A stretch of DNA of 64,000 bases, taken from assembly GCA_948471205.1 (NCBI GenBank), contig CAOKRT010000001.1, forward strand, positions 170,518 to 234,517. The letters are read 5' to 3'. The stretch is from an uncultured Oscillospiraceae bacterium (GTDB lineage Bacteria; Bacillota; Clostridia; Oscillospirales; Acutalibacteraceae). Both the position numbers and the translations under genes were made by a program. The notes below the pieces were generated by a model that saw only the letters and a list, made by a program, of their open reading frames with translations, was not told the origin of the DNA and did not search any database. Shown here in pieces: positions 35,325 through 44,119 of the stretch (its first letter is position 1; every line of letters begins with the position of its first letter).

Positions 35325-35353
35325 TTGACTTTTTTATATTAATTAAGTAAAAT
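35325..35353 (+). promoter_or_regulatory. Predicted sigma-A promoter for pfkA
   Basis: TTGACT (35325-35330), 17-bp spacer, TAAAAT (35348-35353). Confidence 0.75.
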
Positions 35354-35397
35354 TGATTTAATTTTGTATTTGATTTTTAGCAATGGGAGGAAATCTT

Positions 35398-36366
35398 ATG
35401 AAAACTATAGCAGTATTGACAAGCGGAGGAGATGCGCCGGGAATGAATGCGGCTGTCCGTGCAGTTGTAAGAACCGCCTGTGTTAACGATATAAGGGTTC
35501 TTGGTGTAATCCGCGGATTTAACGGATTGATTAACGGTGATTTTATTGAACTGGATTTACGCTCTGTTTCAGATATTATTCACAGGGGCGGAACAAAGCT
35601 GTTCAGTGCCCGTTCGGCAGAATTTGCAACAGAAGAGGGCATGAGAAAAGCAATTAGAACATGCAAAGAGCATGGAATCGGCGGCGTTGTTGTAATCGGC
35701 GGCGACGGTTCTTTCAGAGGTGCGCGTGATTTATCGGAGCGCGGTATTCCGTGTGTGGGTATTCCGGGTACAATTGACAATGATATTGCTTGCAGCGATT
35801 ACACAATCGGTTACGATACCTGTCTTAATACAATTATGGAATGTGTGGACCGTGTTCGTGACACAACAGAATCTCACGACAGATGCACGGTAGTGGAAGT
35901 TATGGGACGCCGTGCAGGGTATCTTGCGCTTAATGCAGGTATTGCGGTTGGTGCAACATCTATTTTAATTCCTGAAATTGATTTTGATATTCAGAAGGAT
36001 GTTATTGAAAGAATGCAGCGTACACAGCGCACAGATAAAAAGCATTTTCTGATTCTTGTTGCCGAAGGCGTCGGTGTGGATGTAACAGAGCTTGCAAAGA
36101 ATATTGAGGATAAAACAGGTGTGGAATCACGTGCTTGTATACTCGGTCATATTCAGCGCGGAGGAAGCCCTACAGCACAGGATAGGGTTATGGCAACACG
36201 CATGGGCAATTATGCGGTGAAAGAGCTTCTTATGAAGAATGTTGGCAATAGGGTTGTTGCCGCCAAAAACGGCGCTGTTGTTGATTATGATATTTTTGAG
36301 GCGCTTAGTATGAAAAAGCATATTGATGAACATCTTTTCAATGTTGCAATGGAAGTTTCAATTTAA
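35398..36366 (+). CDS. pfkA: ATP-dependent 6-phosphofructokinase
   Basis: Commits fructose 6-phosphate to glycolysis. The 322 residues include ATP-binding TSGGDAPGMNAAVRA, GGDGSFRGA, the catalytic GTIDNDIACSDYTIG and MGRRAGYLAL. A glycine in GGDGS where PPi-dependent enzymes have Asp supports ATP use. The ATG at 35398 follows GGGAGG. The gene order dnaE-pfkA is common in Clostridia. Own promoter and terminator. Confidence 0.96.
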   Translation: MKTIAVLTSGGDAPGMNAAVRAVVRTACVNDIRVLGVIRGFNGLINGDFIELDLRSVSDIIHRGGTKLFSARSAEFATEEGMRKAIRTCKEHGIGGVVVIGGDGSFRGARDLSERGIPCVGIPGTIDNDIACSDYTIGYDTCLNTIMECVDRVRDTTESHDRCTVVEVMGRRAGYLALNAGIAVGATSILIPEIDFDIQKDVIERMQRTQRTDKKHFLILVAEGVGVDVTELAKNIEDKTGVESRACILGHIQRGGSPTAQDRVMATRMGNYAVKELLMKNVGNRVVAAKNGAVVDYDIFEALSMKKHIDEHLFNVAMEVSI

Positions 36367-36380
36367 TTTTAAAAATTTTT

Positions 36381-36410
36381 AAACGCTCTGATTTTCAGAG
36401 CGTTTTTATT
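36381..36410 (+). terminator. Intrinsic terminator after pfkA
   Basis: Perfect 11-bp stem AAACGCTCTGA / TCAGAGCGTTT with a TTT loop and trailing T residues. Confidence 0.92.
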
Positions 36411-36493
36411 TTCATATATTGAATACGTATTTTTTGAAAAAATTTCATTATTTATTTTATAATTCTCAGGCAACAATACATTATGGTGATTTT

Positions 36494-37690
36494 ATGAAAC
36501 GTGCTATAAGAATTGTTGATGGAATTTTTGCGGTTTTGTTAACAGTTATATATTTTTTTATAATAACAGGCTTTGTGTGTATGCCTGATAAAATGGTGGT
36601 GCGAAATTCTGCAGACAGAGTTATAGGAAAATGTTATTCTGTTTCATTAGTAAATGATGAAAGTGTAGATTTTCAAAGTGCCAAAACTGTTGGTGCCAAT
36701 AGTGCAAAATTAAAATTTTTGGGCATTATTCCGGTTAAAGACCAGGAAATTGTAAAAGCCGAAACCAGGCGAGTGCTTGTTTCCGGACAGCCTTTCGGTA
36801 TAAAACTTTATACAAACGGTGTAATTGTTGTGGGAACTAAGGATATCAGTGTAAACGGAAAAACAGTGAATCCTGCAAAAGATGCCGGTATTCAAATCGG
36901 TGATGTTATTATATCCATTAATAATCAGAAGGTTTATTCTTCCGATGAAGTGGAAAAAATTTTAAATGATAATAACGGTGAAGATTATATTATTACACTG
37001 AAACGCGGAGAGGATTATAAAACATTAAGGCTTACACCCGTTTATTTGGAAAATGAAGGCTGTTTTAAAGCGGGCATGTGGGTGCGTGATTCAACGGCAG
37101 GCATAGGCACGGTAACCTTTTTTAACAAAGATGCAGGAACGGTTGCGGCGTTGGGTCATCCCATAACAGATGTTGATACAGGTGAAATTATGCCTATTTT
37201 GAACGGTGAAGCTGTTGAAACCTCTGTAACCTCCGTAATCAAATCAAGTGCAAATGAAACCGGATCGCTTTGCTGTGATTTTTTGAGCAAGTCAATCGGA
37301 AGTCTTGTAAAAAATACAAATATGGGCATTTACGGTAATTATAATACGGAACTTGATTTATCGCCTTATCCCGAATATGAGATAGCTTCTCCGCAGGAAA
37401 TTGAAAAAGGCTTTGCTCAAATTATCTGTACTGTTGATAACAGCGGTCCTCAGGTTTATTCCGCAGAAATCGTAAAAATTTCCTATACCGAAGAAGTAAA
37501 GAATATGATTATAAAAATTACAGATGAAACTCTTATTGAAAAAACAGGCGGCATTATTCAGGGCATGAGCGGTTCGCCTATTATTCAGAACGGAAAGCTT
37601 ATCGGAGCAATTACACATGTTATTGTTAATAATCCGCTTAAAGGATATGCAATTTTTTCACAGACGATGATAGATCAGTCCGAAAACTGA
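36494..37690 (+). CDS. spoIVB: SpoIVB sporulation signalling peptidase (S55)
   Basis: Forespore-secreted serine peptidase that triggers pro-sigma-K processing in the mother cell. 398 residues: N-terminal membrane segment (about 10-28), PDZ domain (DAGIQIGDVIISINNQKV), then the S55 domain with catalytic His in ALGHPITDVDTG and Ser in GGIIQGMSGSPII. The ATG at 36494 was chosen after GGTGA. A TGAATA at 36420-36425 resembles a sigma-F/G -35, but the nearest CATTAT is 20 bases on, longer than usual, so the promoter is uncertain. Confidence 0.95.
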   Translation: MKRAIRIVDGIFAVLLTVIYFFIITGFVCMPDKMVVRNSADRVIGKCYSVSLVNDESVDFQSAKTVGANSAKLKFLGIIPVKDQEIVKAETRRVLVSGQPFGIKLYTNGVIVVGTKDISVNGKTVNPAKDAGIQIGDVIISINNQKVYSSDEVEKILNDNNGEDYIITLKRGEDYKTLRLTPVYLENEGCFKAGMWVRDSTAGIGTVTFFNKDAGTVAALGHPITDVDTGEIMPILNGEAVETSVTSVIKSSANETGSLCCDFLSKSIGSLVKNTNMGIYGNYNTELDLSPYPEYEIASPQEIEKGFAQIICTVDNSGPQVYSAEIVKISYTEEVKNMIIKITDETLIEKTGGIIQGMSGSPIIQNGKLIGAITHVIVNNPLKGYAIFSQTMIDQSEN

Positions 37691-37698
37691 ACAAGATT

Positions 37699-37727
37699 TA
37701 AATACCGCATTCTATATGCGGTATTTT
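37699..37727 (+). terminator. Intrinsic terminator after spoIVB
   Basis: AAATACCGCAT / ATGCGGTATTT stem with a short loop and T-rich tail. Confidence 0.9.
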
Positions 37728-37738
37728 TCTGTGTAAGG

Positions 37739-37767
37739 TTGAAAAAACAGCTTATATATGGTATTAT
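37739..37767 (+). promoter_or_regulatory. Predicted sigma-A promoter for the YfhO-family gene
   Basis: TTGAAA (37739-37744), 17-bp spacer, TATTAT (37762-37767). Confidence 0.55.
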
Positions 37768-37867
37768 TTATATATTTGATAAAAAGACAAACCGGATAAG
37801 AAAATTCCGTATTTAAATACGCAAAAGAATGTTTCTTGTTTGAATTTTTAAACTGTTGGAGAAAAAG

Positions 37868-40510
37868 ATGAAATCTTTAATGAAAAAGAATGATAAAAAA
37901 ATAATTGCACTGACATGTCTTGCTGCGTTTATGATTCCGCTTGTTATAACTGCCGCGGCCTATGCCCTGAACGGTATTGTTCCGTTTGGAGATACCAGCG
38001 TTATGATTTGGGATGCCAAACTTCAGTATAAGGATTATTTCGGGTATTTATGGGATGTTCTTCATGGTAATGCGGATATTCACTTTTCTGCATCCAAATC
38101 GCTTGGCGGTCAAATGATAGGACTTATAGCATATTATCTTACCTGCCCGTTAAATTTATTAATCTACTTTTTTAAGAAGTCACAGATAAGTTTGTTTTTC
38201 TCTGTTATTACCTTGCTCAAAATTTCTTTTTCGGGTGTTACGGCAAATTATTTTATTAAGAAAAGATATGATATTCACTGGGCCGGGTCGTTATTACTGT
38301 CAACGTCTTATGCACTAATGGAATATAATGTTTTTTACTGCAGAAATATTATGTGGCTTGACGGTGCGGTTATGCTTCCCCTTGTATGCCTTGGTGTATA
38401 TGAAATGCTGTATAACAGGAAAAAGGGTCTTTTGTTTTTCTCTGTTGCGGCAGCAATTATTTCCAACTGGTATTCCGGTTTTATGGTTTGCCTGATGGCA
38501 GGATTTTATTTCCTTTTTGAACTTGTTCTTAAATATGACTGGAGAAAAATAAAACAGGTGTTCAGACCGGCAGTTTCTGACTGCATAAACGTTGCAGCCG
38601 ATATGATTTTAGGCGTATTTGCCAGTGCGGTTATTCTGTTGCCGGCCTGCATGTCCTTAATCGGCGGAAAGGCTAATTTTCAGCTTGTATATACAGAGAT
38701 GAATTTTAACTGGTTTTACACCTTTACCGGATTTGATATAAATGCAACGGTAAATTCCAAAACATCTCCGATTCTTTACTGCGGCGGCTTGGCTGTGGTT
38801 TTATTTGCCTATCTGCTTTTCGACAAAAGAATAAGTATAAAAACAAGAATTGTAAGTGCTGTGTTTTTTGTTTTTATGACTTTTGGTTTCTGTTTCAGGG
38901 AATTTGAATTGATGTGGACTGCGTTTGTTCAAAGCCATTCCTATAATTTCAGATTTGCTTTTGTATTTGCCTTTGCAATGATCATTCTGGCATCCACGGC
39001 GCTCCGTGAAATAAAAAACAACGGAAATAAAGTATATAAACCTGCGGCTGCAGCGTCTGTTTTGCTGATAGGGATATTTGTTTTCATTCTTGTTATAACA
39101 CACAGTTACAGCAACAATCGTTCTGCGTTGCTTTATGCGCTTGTTTATGTGGCTTATGCTGTGCTTATGCTGGTTATATTCAGCGGCAAAAATAAATTTG
39201 ATTTAAAGAAAATCGTTTGTACAGTTCTTGCATCCGTACTGCTGTTTGCAGAACTTGGTTATAATTCCTATATGGCGTATACAGACTATAATGTTTCCGA
39301 TTCTCTGTTTTCTTCCTATACGCAAAATATGCAGAAAATTGTTGATGAAATCAAAGCACAGGATTCTTCGTTTTTCCGTTTTGAAAAGAACTATTCTTAT
39401 CTTTCGGAAATTAAATCGGATGTTGCCACATGCGAGCCCCTTCTTTTTAATTACAACAGCATAGAGCATTACAGTTCAACCTATGACGGAAATGTAGATG
39501 AATTTCTTGCACGGATGGGATATTCGGATTCAACGTATATACCTGATGAAAATTCAAAAGAAAGTGTTGTTTTTCCTACGGATGCATACTGGAACAGTCC
39601 GATGCTTCTGATGGATTCTGTTCTCGGTATTAAATATCAGATGTGGACAGAATTGCCGGATTTTGAAAAGCTTGAACTGCGTTCGGCTCTTCCCGGCGAA
39701 TATTCCGTTTATAAAAACAACCATGCACTTGGACTTGCCTTTAATGTATCGCCAGAAGCAGATAATGCACCGCATTATTCGCTTAATCCGTTTGAAAATC
39801 ATAAAACATTCATTTCATCCCTTTTGGGTAAAGAAGTTAATCCGTATACAGAGCCTTCTGTGGAAACTCTATCATCGGATAACCATTCCGAAAAATATGT
39901 TTTCACTGCAAATACAACCGGACCTATGTATTTATATATTGATGGTTCACGTAATCATATGGATAGATATAAAGATCACTGCCATCTTGCGGTAAACGGT
40001 AAATTTGTGCAGAAAATGTGCTCCAGGTTTAATTATAATGCCGTTTATATAGGCAATTATAATCAGGGAGACAAGGTTGAAGTGGAAATACAGCGTGTTT
40101 CCAAAAACGAAAAAGAAAATCTGCGTGAACATACAATGTATACGGCGCAGCTTGACTGGATACAGTTTCAGAATATTGTTAAATTGCTTTCCCAAGGATA
40201 CACTACCGATTTGAATGTGAAAGGCAATAGAATTTCGGGCAGCTATACAACGGACAGTGCCGCTACGGTAATGCTTACCGTTCCGTATACGGAAGGGTGG
40301 ACGGTTTATGTTGACGGCAAACAGACTGATTACAAGGAAGTTGCCGGCACATTTCTCGGAATTGAACTGGAAAAAGGAACACATACAATAGAAATGGTTT
40401 ATAAAACACGCCATATGAATATGGCGGTTGCTGTGTCTTTCGTCGGTATTATCGGGTTTGCATGCTGGACGGCTGCTGAAATTTGGATAAGAAAAAAGAA
40501 AAATAAATAA
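37868..40510 (+). CDS. YfhO-family membrane protein (putative GT-C glycosyltransferase)
   Basis: 880 residues. About 12-13 transmembrane helices occupy the first ~480 residues, followed by a large extracytoplasmic domain and one final membrane helix with a basic tail (IRKKKNK). The fold and early acidic loop (GDTSVMIWDAKLQYKDYF) match YfhO proteins, GT-C-like enzymes that glycosylate lipoteichoic acid or other surface polymers in some Firmicutes. ATG at 37868, 6 bases after GGAG. It stands between spoIVB and spo0A, which are usually adjacent. Confidence 0.85.
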   Translation: MKSLMKKNDKKIIALTCLAAFMIPLVITAAAYALNGIVPFGDTSVMIWDAKLQYKDYFGYLWDVLHGNADIHFSASKSLGGQMIGLIAYYLTCPLNLLIYFFKKSQISLFFSVITLLKISFSGVTANYFIKKRYDIHWAGSLLLSTSYALMEYNVFYCRNIMWLDGAVMLPLVCLGVYEMLYNRKKGLLFFSVAAAIISNWYSGFMVCLMAGFYFLFELVLKYDWRKIKQVFRPAVSDCINVAADMILGVFASAVILLPACMSLIGGKANFQLVYTEMNFNWFYTFTGFDINATVNSKTSPILYCGGLAVVLFAYLLFDKRISIKTRIVSAVFFVFMTFGFCFREFELMWTAFVQSHSYNFRFAFVFAFAMIILASTALREIKNNGNKVYKPAAAASVLLIGIFVFILVITHSYSNNRSALLYALVYVAYAVLMLVIFSGKNKFDLKKIVCTVLASVLLFAELGYNSYMAYTDYNVSDSLFSSYTQNMQKIVDEIKAQDSSFFRFEKNYSYLSEIKSDVATCEPLLFNYNSIEHYSSTYDGNVDEFLARMGYSDSTYIPDENSKESVVFPTDAYWNSPMLLMDSVLGIKYQMWTELPDFEKLELRSALPGEYSVYKNNHALGLAFNVSPEADNAPHYSLNPFENHKTFISSLLGKEVNPYTEPSVETLSSDNHSEKYVFTANTTGPMYLYIDGSRNHMDRYKDHCHLAVNGKFVQKMCSRFNYNAVYIGNYNQGDKVEVEIQRVSKNEKENLREHTMYTAQLDWIQFQNIVKLLSQGYTTDLNVKGNRISGSYTTDSAATVMLTVPYTEGWTVYVDGKQTDYKEVAGTFLGIELEKGTHTIEMVYKTRHMNMAVAVSFVGIIGFACWTAAEIWIRKKKNK

Positions 40511-40522
40511 TCGTTACTCAAT

Positions 40523-40572
40523 AAACTCTGTATGACAGGCTTTCGGAAAAGCTCTGTTATACAGAGTTTTTT
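40523..40572 (+). terminator. Intrinsic terminator after the YfhO-family gene
   Basis: AAACTCTGTAT / ATACAGAGTTT outer stem, with an inner GCTTTTC-type stem-loop and a T6 tail. Confidence 0.85.
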
Positions 40573-40605
40573 ATTTTGAAAATGTGCATTTTAATCAGAC
40601 GATTA

Positions 40606-40612
40606 TTCGACA
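40606..40612. promoter_or_regulatory. Candidate Spo0A binding box
   Basis: TTCGACA, the exact complement of the 0A box TGTCGAA, 143 bp before the spo0A start codon and about 80 bp before the predicted -35. A 7-mer match can arise by chance, so support comes mainly from position. Confidence 0.4.
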
Positions 40613-40678
40613 AATTTTTATCACATAGCATCGGTTTTTGTCATAAAAACGCAAAATATAGGTGAAATAAATTCACAA

Positions 40679-40713
40679 AAAATGTAAAAAAGTATTGCAA
40701 CAATTTACATTTT
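40679..40713. repeat. Inverted repeat flanking the spo0A -35 element
   Basis: AAAATGTAAA (40679-40688) and TTTACATTTT (40704-40713), perfect 10-bp arms bracketing TTGCAA at 40695. A second smaller palindrome, GTGAA / TTCAC, lies at 40662-40676. Likely operator sequence. Confidence 0.5.
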
Positions 40714-40723
40714 ATGGTAATAT
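40695..40723 (+). promoter_or_regulatory. Predicted sigma-A promoter for spo0A
   Basis: TTGCAA (40695-40700), 17-bp spacer, TAATAT (40718-40723). Confidence 0.65.
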
Positions 40724-40754
40724 GGGAATATATTTCACATACAGGAGGTTTTTT

Positions 40755-41525
40755 ATGAAAAACAATTTAAGAGTTCTTATCGCCGACGATTCAGCATCTT
40801 TCGGCAGAGAATGCAGGAAAGAGCTGGAAACAGCGGGATTTGATGTTGTACTTACTGAAAAAGACGGAATACGGGTGATTTCTCTGCTTGATTCACAGCA
40901 TTTTGACGCTGTTCTGATGGATGTATTTATGGCAAATGCAGACGGTGTGGATGTTCTGGAGCATATTTCCGATTCACTTGCAGAAAAGCCGCTGGTGCTT
41001 TTGATTTCGGCTATGGATAATGCCGAATTTGAAGAACAGATGATTAATGCCGGTGCCGATTATTATTTTATAAAGCCTGTAACACCGCAGTCTGTTGCAA
41101 AAAGAATAGAACGCCTTTCATCTTGGAAAACGGAAAAGAAAAAACGTTTGTCGTCTGATTTTTCTGAAAATGATATTCAGGTTGTCATTTCCGATATTAT
41201 GCGTCAAATCGGTGTTCCCGCACATATCAAGGGTTACCAGTATTTGCGTGCTTCTATAAAGCTTTCCGTTGAAGACCCGGAAATGCTCGGTTCGGTAACA
41301 AAGCTTCTTTATCCAACGGTTGCCAAGATGTTTGATACAACATCGTCAAGAGTGGAAAGGGCAATCCGCCATGCCATTGAGGTAGCATGGGACAGAGGTG
41401 ATGTTGACGTGCTGTCTTCCTATTTCGGCTATACGATTCAAAGCCAAAGAGGAAAGCCCACAAACAGCGAATTCATTGCAATGATTGCAGATAAACTGAA
41501 ATTGTCTTTGCGCACAACAGCATAA
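40755..41525 (+). CDS. spo0A: Sporulation master regulator Spo0A
   Basis: Response regulator of 256 residues that starts sporulation when phosphorylated. The receiver keeps the acidic pair D11-D12, the phospho-acceptor D56 (VLMDVFM), S85 and K107 (FIKPV). The C-terminal Spo0A DNA-binding domain includes the recognition helix around [21 protein letters not shown]. After D56 the usual MP is MA, a small departure from the family pattern. The ATG at 40755 follows CAGGAGG. Own promoter and terminator; upstream DNA holds a 0A-box match and palindromes, consistent with autoregulation. Confidence 0.97.
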   Translation: MKNNLRVLIADDSASFGRECRKELETAGFDVVLTEKDGIRVISLLDSQHFDAVLMDVFMANADGVDVLEHISDSLAEKPLVLLISAMDNAEFEEQMINAGADYYFIKPVTPQSVAKRIERLSSWKTEKKKRLSSDFSENDIQVVISDIMRQIGVPAHIKGYQYLRASIKLSVEDPEMLGSVTKLLYPTVAKMFDTTSSRVERAIRHAIEVAWDRGDVDVLSSYFGYTIQSQRGKPTNSEFIAMIADKLKLSLRTTA

Positions 41526-41533
41526 ATCTTTAC

Positions 41534-41568
41534 ACAGTCGGTAAGTATTTATCGGCTGTATTTTTTTA
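41534..41568 (+). terminator. Intrinsic terminator after spo0A
   Basis: ACAGTCGGTAA pairs with TTATCGGCTGT (two G-T pairs), then a run of eight T residues with one A. Confidence 0.85.
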
Positions 41569-41582
41569 TATAATAATCCAAA

Positions 41583-41598
41583 ATACTATATATAGTAT
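41583..41598. repeat. 16-bp perfect palindrome resembling a single NrdR box
   Basis: ATACTATATATAGTAT. The core CTATATATAG matches the NrdR box pattern, but functional boxes come in pairs about 31 bp apart and no partner is visible, nor is there an nrd gene here. Confidence 0.3.
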
Positions 41599-41706
41599 GA
41601 AGTCGAATGATTCGTCTAAATATGCTGTTTTATTTCTGTTGTGCAATATTACAGAATTTTTTTATTAAATATTGTAAAAAATTACAAAAATTATTACAAA
41701 AAACTC

Positions 41707-41735
41707 TTGACAAGGTGCATTATATATTATATAAT
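41707..41735 (+). promoter_or_regulatory. Strong sigma-A promoter of the S10 operon
   Basis: Perfect TTGACA (41707-41712), 17-bp spacer, perfect TATAAT (41730-41735). Confidence 0.9.
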
Positions 41736-41742
41736 AGCCGAG

Positions 41743-42071
41743 CGTGTGGAAAAGCATTAATATATATTTATATATAAACAGCTTTCTTTCACACAACCAG
41801 ATATGCGTTGATGCCGGAGGTGGCGTTCAGGGTGGTTGCTTGCACTGAACGGGAATTTCGGCGGAGTATGTCCGATTTTAAACCGGGCGAAATCATACCA
41901 GTATTCAGCACCCACAGGTGACTTGCGAACATCTGCGTGTCAGTGGGATAAGTCTGTGCCCGAATGATATTGCGTCATTCGGTTATTAAAATGGCAGGCT
42001 TGAAACACACGGCAGGGTGGTAAGAAACGCTGGTAAAGACTCGCACCAATATTTTTCAGGAGGAAAAGTAA
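41743..42071 (+). promoter_or_regulatory. Long structured 5-prime leader of the S10 ribosomal operon
   Basis: About 330 nt of non-coding RNA precede rpsJ. Visible helices: GTGTG / CACAC (41744-41748 with 41790-41794), GTTCAG / CTGAAC (41825-41830 with 41845-41850), CCCAC / GTGGG (41911-41915 with 41943-41947, extended by GAC / GTC) and CCGAATGA / TCATTCGG (41960-41967 with 41975-41982). Probably an autoregulatory leader bound by a ribosomal protein; L4 plays that role in enterobacteria, but the ligand here is not shown. Confidence 0.65.
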
Positions 42072-42386
42072 ATGGCAGCAAGCAAAGTAAAAATCCGCAT
42101 AAGGCTTAAGGGCTATGATCATAATCTTGTTGATCAGGCTGCGGAAAAAATTGTTGAAACTGCAAAGAACACAGGCGCTCAGGTAAGCGGTCCTATCCCG
42201 CTTCCTACTGAGAAGGAGATTATCACAATCCTTCGTGCTGTTCATAAGTACAAGGACAGCCGTGAGCAGTTTGAACAGAGAACACACAAAAGACTCATTG
42301 ACATTCTCAGACCTTCAAACAAAACAGTTGAAGCTTTGACAAGTCTTGAGCTCCCGGCAGGCGTTGAAATCGAAATTAAATTATAA
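42072..42386 (+). CDS. rpsJ: 30S ribosomal protein S10
   Basis: 104 residues, full length ([30 protein letters not shown]). It binds 16S rRNA in the 30S head and also acts with NusB in antitermination in other bacteria. First gene of the S10 operon, preceded by AGGAGG. The 56-nt gap to rplC contains a GTTGG-GAAA-CCAAC hairpin. Confidence 0.99.
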   Translation: MAASKVKIRIRLKGYDHNLVDQAAEKIVETAKNTGAQVSGPIPLPTEKEIITILRAVHKYKDSREQFEQRTHKRLIDILRPSNKTVEALTSLELPAGVEIEIKL

Positions 42387-42442
42387 TACGGCGCGGTCGA
42401 GGTCAAGTTGGGAAACCAACCAATAACCAAGGAGGAAAAAAT

Positions 42443-43075
42443 ATGAAAAAAGGTCTAATCGGTAAAAAAATCGGCATGACTCAGATTTTCACTGAAGAAG
42501 GAAAAGTTATTCCTGTAACAGTAGTGGAAGCCGGTCCATGCGTAGTTACCCAGAAAAAGACAATGGAGAACGACGGCTATGAAGCTGTTCAGGTTGGCTT
42601 TGGCGATGTTAAAATCAACAGAGTAAATAAGCCGATGAAGGGACACTTCGATAAGAACGGTGTTGCTCCTAAGAAAACACTGAAAGAGTTCCGTCTTGAA
42701 GATTGCTCAGCACTTAATGTTGGCGATATCATCAAGGCAGACACATTCGCTGAAGGCGAAATCGTTGATGTAAAAGGTACATCAAAGGGCCATGGAACAG
42801 CCGGTGCAATCAAGCGCTGGAATTTCTCCAGACTCCGTGAAACACACGGTACAGGTCCTAATGCACGTCATCAGGGTTCACTTGGTGCTTGCTCAAGTCC
42901 TTCAAGAGTATTTAAGGGCAGAAAAATGGCAGGTCATTACGGTCACGAAACAGTAACAATTCAGAACCTTACCGTTGCAAAGGTTGATGCAGAAAACAAT
43001 CTTATTGCAATCAAGGGCGCAATCCCCGGTCCAAAGGGCGGAATTGTTGTTATCGCAGACGCAGTTAAAGCTTAA
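42443..43075 (+). CDS. rplC: 50S ribosomal protein L3
   Basis: 210 residues ([36 protein letters not shown] loop reaching the peptidyl transferase centre; KMAGHYG). Early-binding 23S rRNA protein. GGAGG lies 9 bases before the start. Confidence 0.99.
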   Translation: MKKGLIGKKIGMTQIFTEEGKVIPVTVVEAGPCVVTQKKTMENDGYEAVQVGFGDVKINRVNKPMKGHFDKNGVAPKKTLKEFRLEDCSALNVGDIIKADTFAEGEIVDVKGTSKGHGTAGAIKRWNFSRLRETHGTGPNARHQGSLGACSSPSRVFKGRKMAGHYGHETVTIQNLTVAKVDAENNLIAIKGAIPGPKGGIVVIADAVKA

Positions 43076-43093
43076 CGAAAGGAGAGATAAAAA

Positions 43094-43717
43094 ATGGCAC
43101 AGGTTCAGGTTTACAACCAGGAAGGTCGCAAGACTTCAAAAATGGAACTTGCAGATTCAGTATTCGGCATTGAACCGAATAAAAATGCAATGCATCTTGC
43201 TGTTGTCAGCTATCTTGCTGCACAGCGTCAGGGCACACAGTCAACTCTCACTCGTTCAGAAGTATCAGGTGGCGGTGCTAAGCCTTGGAGACAGAAGGGT
43301 ACAGGCCGTGCCCGTCAGGGTTCAACAAGAAGCCCTCAGTGGACACACGGCGGTATAGCTCTTGGTCCTAAGCCAAGAAAATATAAAGTCAGCCTTAATA
43401 AGAAAGTTAAAAGACTTGCAATGAAGTCTGCTCTTTCAAGCAAGGTTGCCGAAACAGAAATGATGATTCTTAACAAGGTTGAACTTGAAGGAATTAAAAC
43501 CAAAGCTATGGTTGAAGTTTTCACAAAGCTTAAAACAGGCAAAAAGGTTCTTCTTGTTCTTCCTGAAAACAACGATGTAATTTACAAGAGCGCACGTAAC
43601 ATTGAAGGCGTTAAGGTAGTTACAGTAAACACACTTTGTGTTTATGATATTCTTAATTGCAGCAATCTTGTTGTACTTAAGGATGCAGCAAAGAAAATTG
43701 AGGAGGTATACGCATAA
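43094..43717 (+). CDS. rplD: 50S ribosomal protein L4
   Basis: 207 residues with the extended loop (GGGAKPWRQKGTGRARQGST) that lines the exit tunnel. In enterobacteria L4 also represses its own operon through the S10 leader, making it the first candidate ligand for the leader at 41743-42071. Overlaps rplW by TAATG. Confidence 0.99.
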   Translation: MAQVQVYNQEGRKTSKMELADSVFGIEPNKNAMHLAVVSYLAAQRQGTQSTLTRSEVSGGGAKPWRQKGTGRARQGSTRSPQWTHGGIALGPKPRKYKVSLNKKVKRLAMKSALSSKVAETEMMILNKVELEGIKTKAMVEVFTKLKTGKKVLLVLPENNDVIYKSARNIEGVKVVTVNTLCVYDILNCSNLVVLKDAAKKIEEVYA

Positions 43718-44013
43718 TGAAAACTGCTCAGGATATTATTCTCAGACCAATTATCACAGAAGAGTCTATGACAGGCATTGTGATGAAAAAGTATACTTTC
43801 AAAGTTGCTAAGGATGCAAATAAAATTGAAATCGCGAAAGCTATTGAAACAGTATTTCCGGGAACAAAGGTTCTGAAAGTAAACACAATCAATGTTCGCG
43901 GTCATGAGCGCCGTCAGGGTATACACAGCGGCTACACTCCGTCATGGAAAAAGGCAATTGTTACCCTTACAGAAGATTCAAAGGAAATTGAATTCTTCAA
44001 CGATATGATGTAA
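43717..44013 (+). CDS. rplW: 50S ribosomal protein L23
   Basis: 98 residues (DIILRPIITEESM ... YTFKVAKDANKIEIAKAIE). Sits at the tunnel exit and docks trigger factor and SRP. A 106-nt gap follows before rplB; it includes arms CGGAT / ATCCG enclosing GATGAG / CTCATC (44058-44106), a hairpin of unknown role. Confidence 0.98.
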   Translation: MKTAQDIILRPIITEESMTGIVMKKYTFKVAKDANKIEIAKAIETVFPGTKVLKVNTINVRGHERRQGIHSGYTPSWKKAIVTLTEDSKEIEFFNDMM

Positions 44014-44119
44014 TCACGTTTATATATTAAATAGTATAGCGAAAAATGAGAATATTTCGGATGATGAGGTATGATGAGTGCCATCTCATCGCAAAGTTAT
44101 CCGGAAAGGAGAAATAATT

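Larger units (their letters stand above)
41526..42071. other. 546-bp gap between spo0A and rpsJ
   Basis: Holds no gene. In order: the spo0A terminator, a 16-bp palindrome (41583-41598), a near-consensus promoter (41707-41735) and a long structured leader (41743-42071). Confidence 0.85.
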
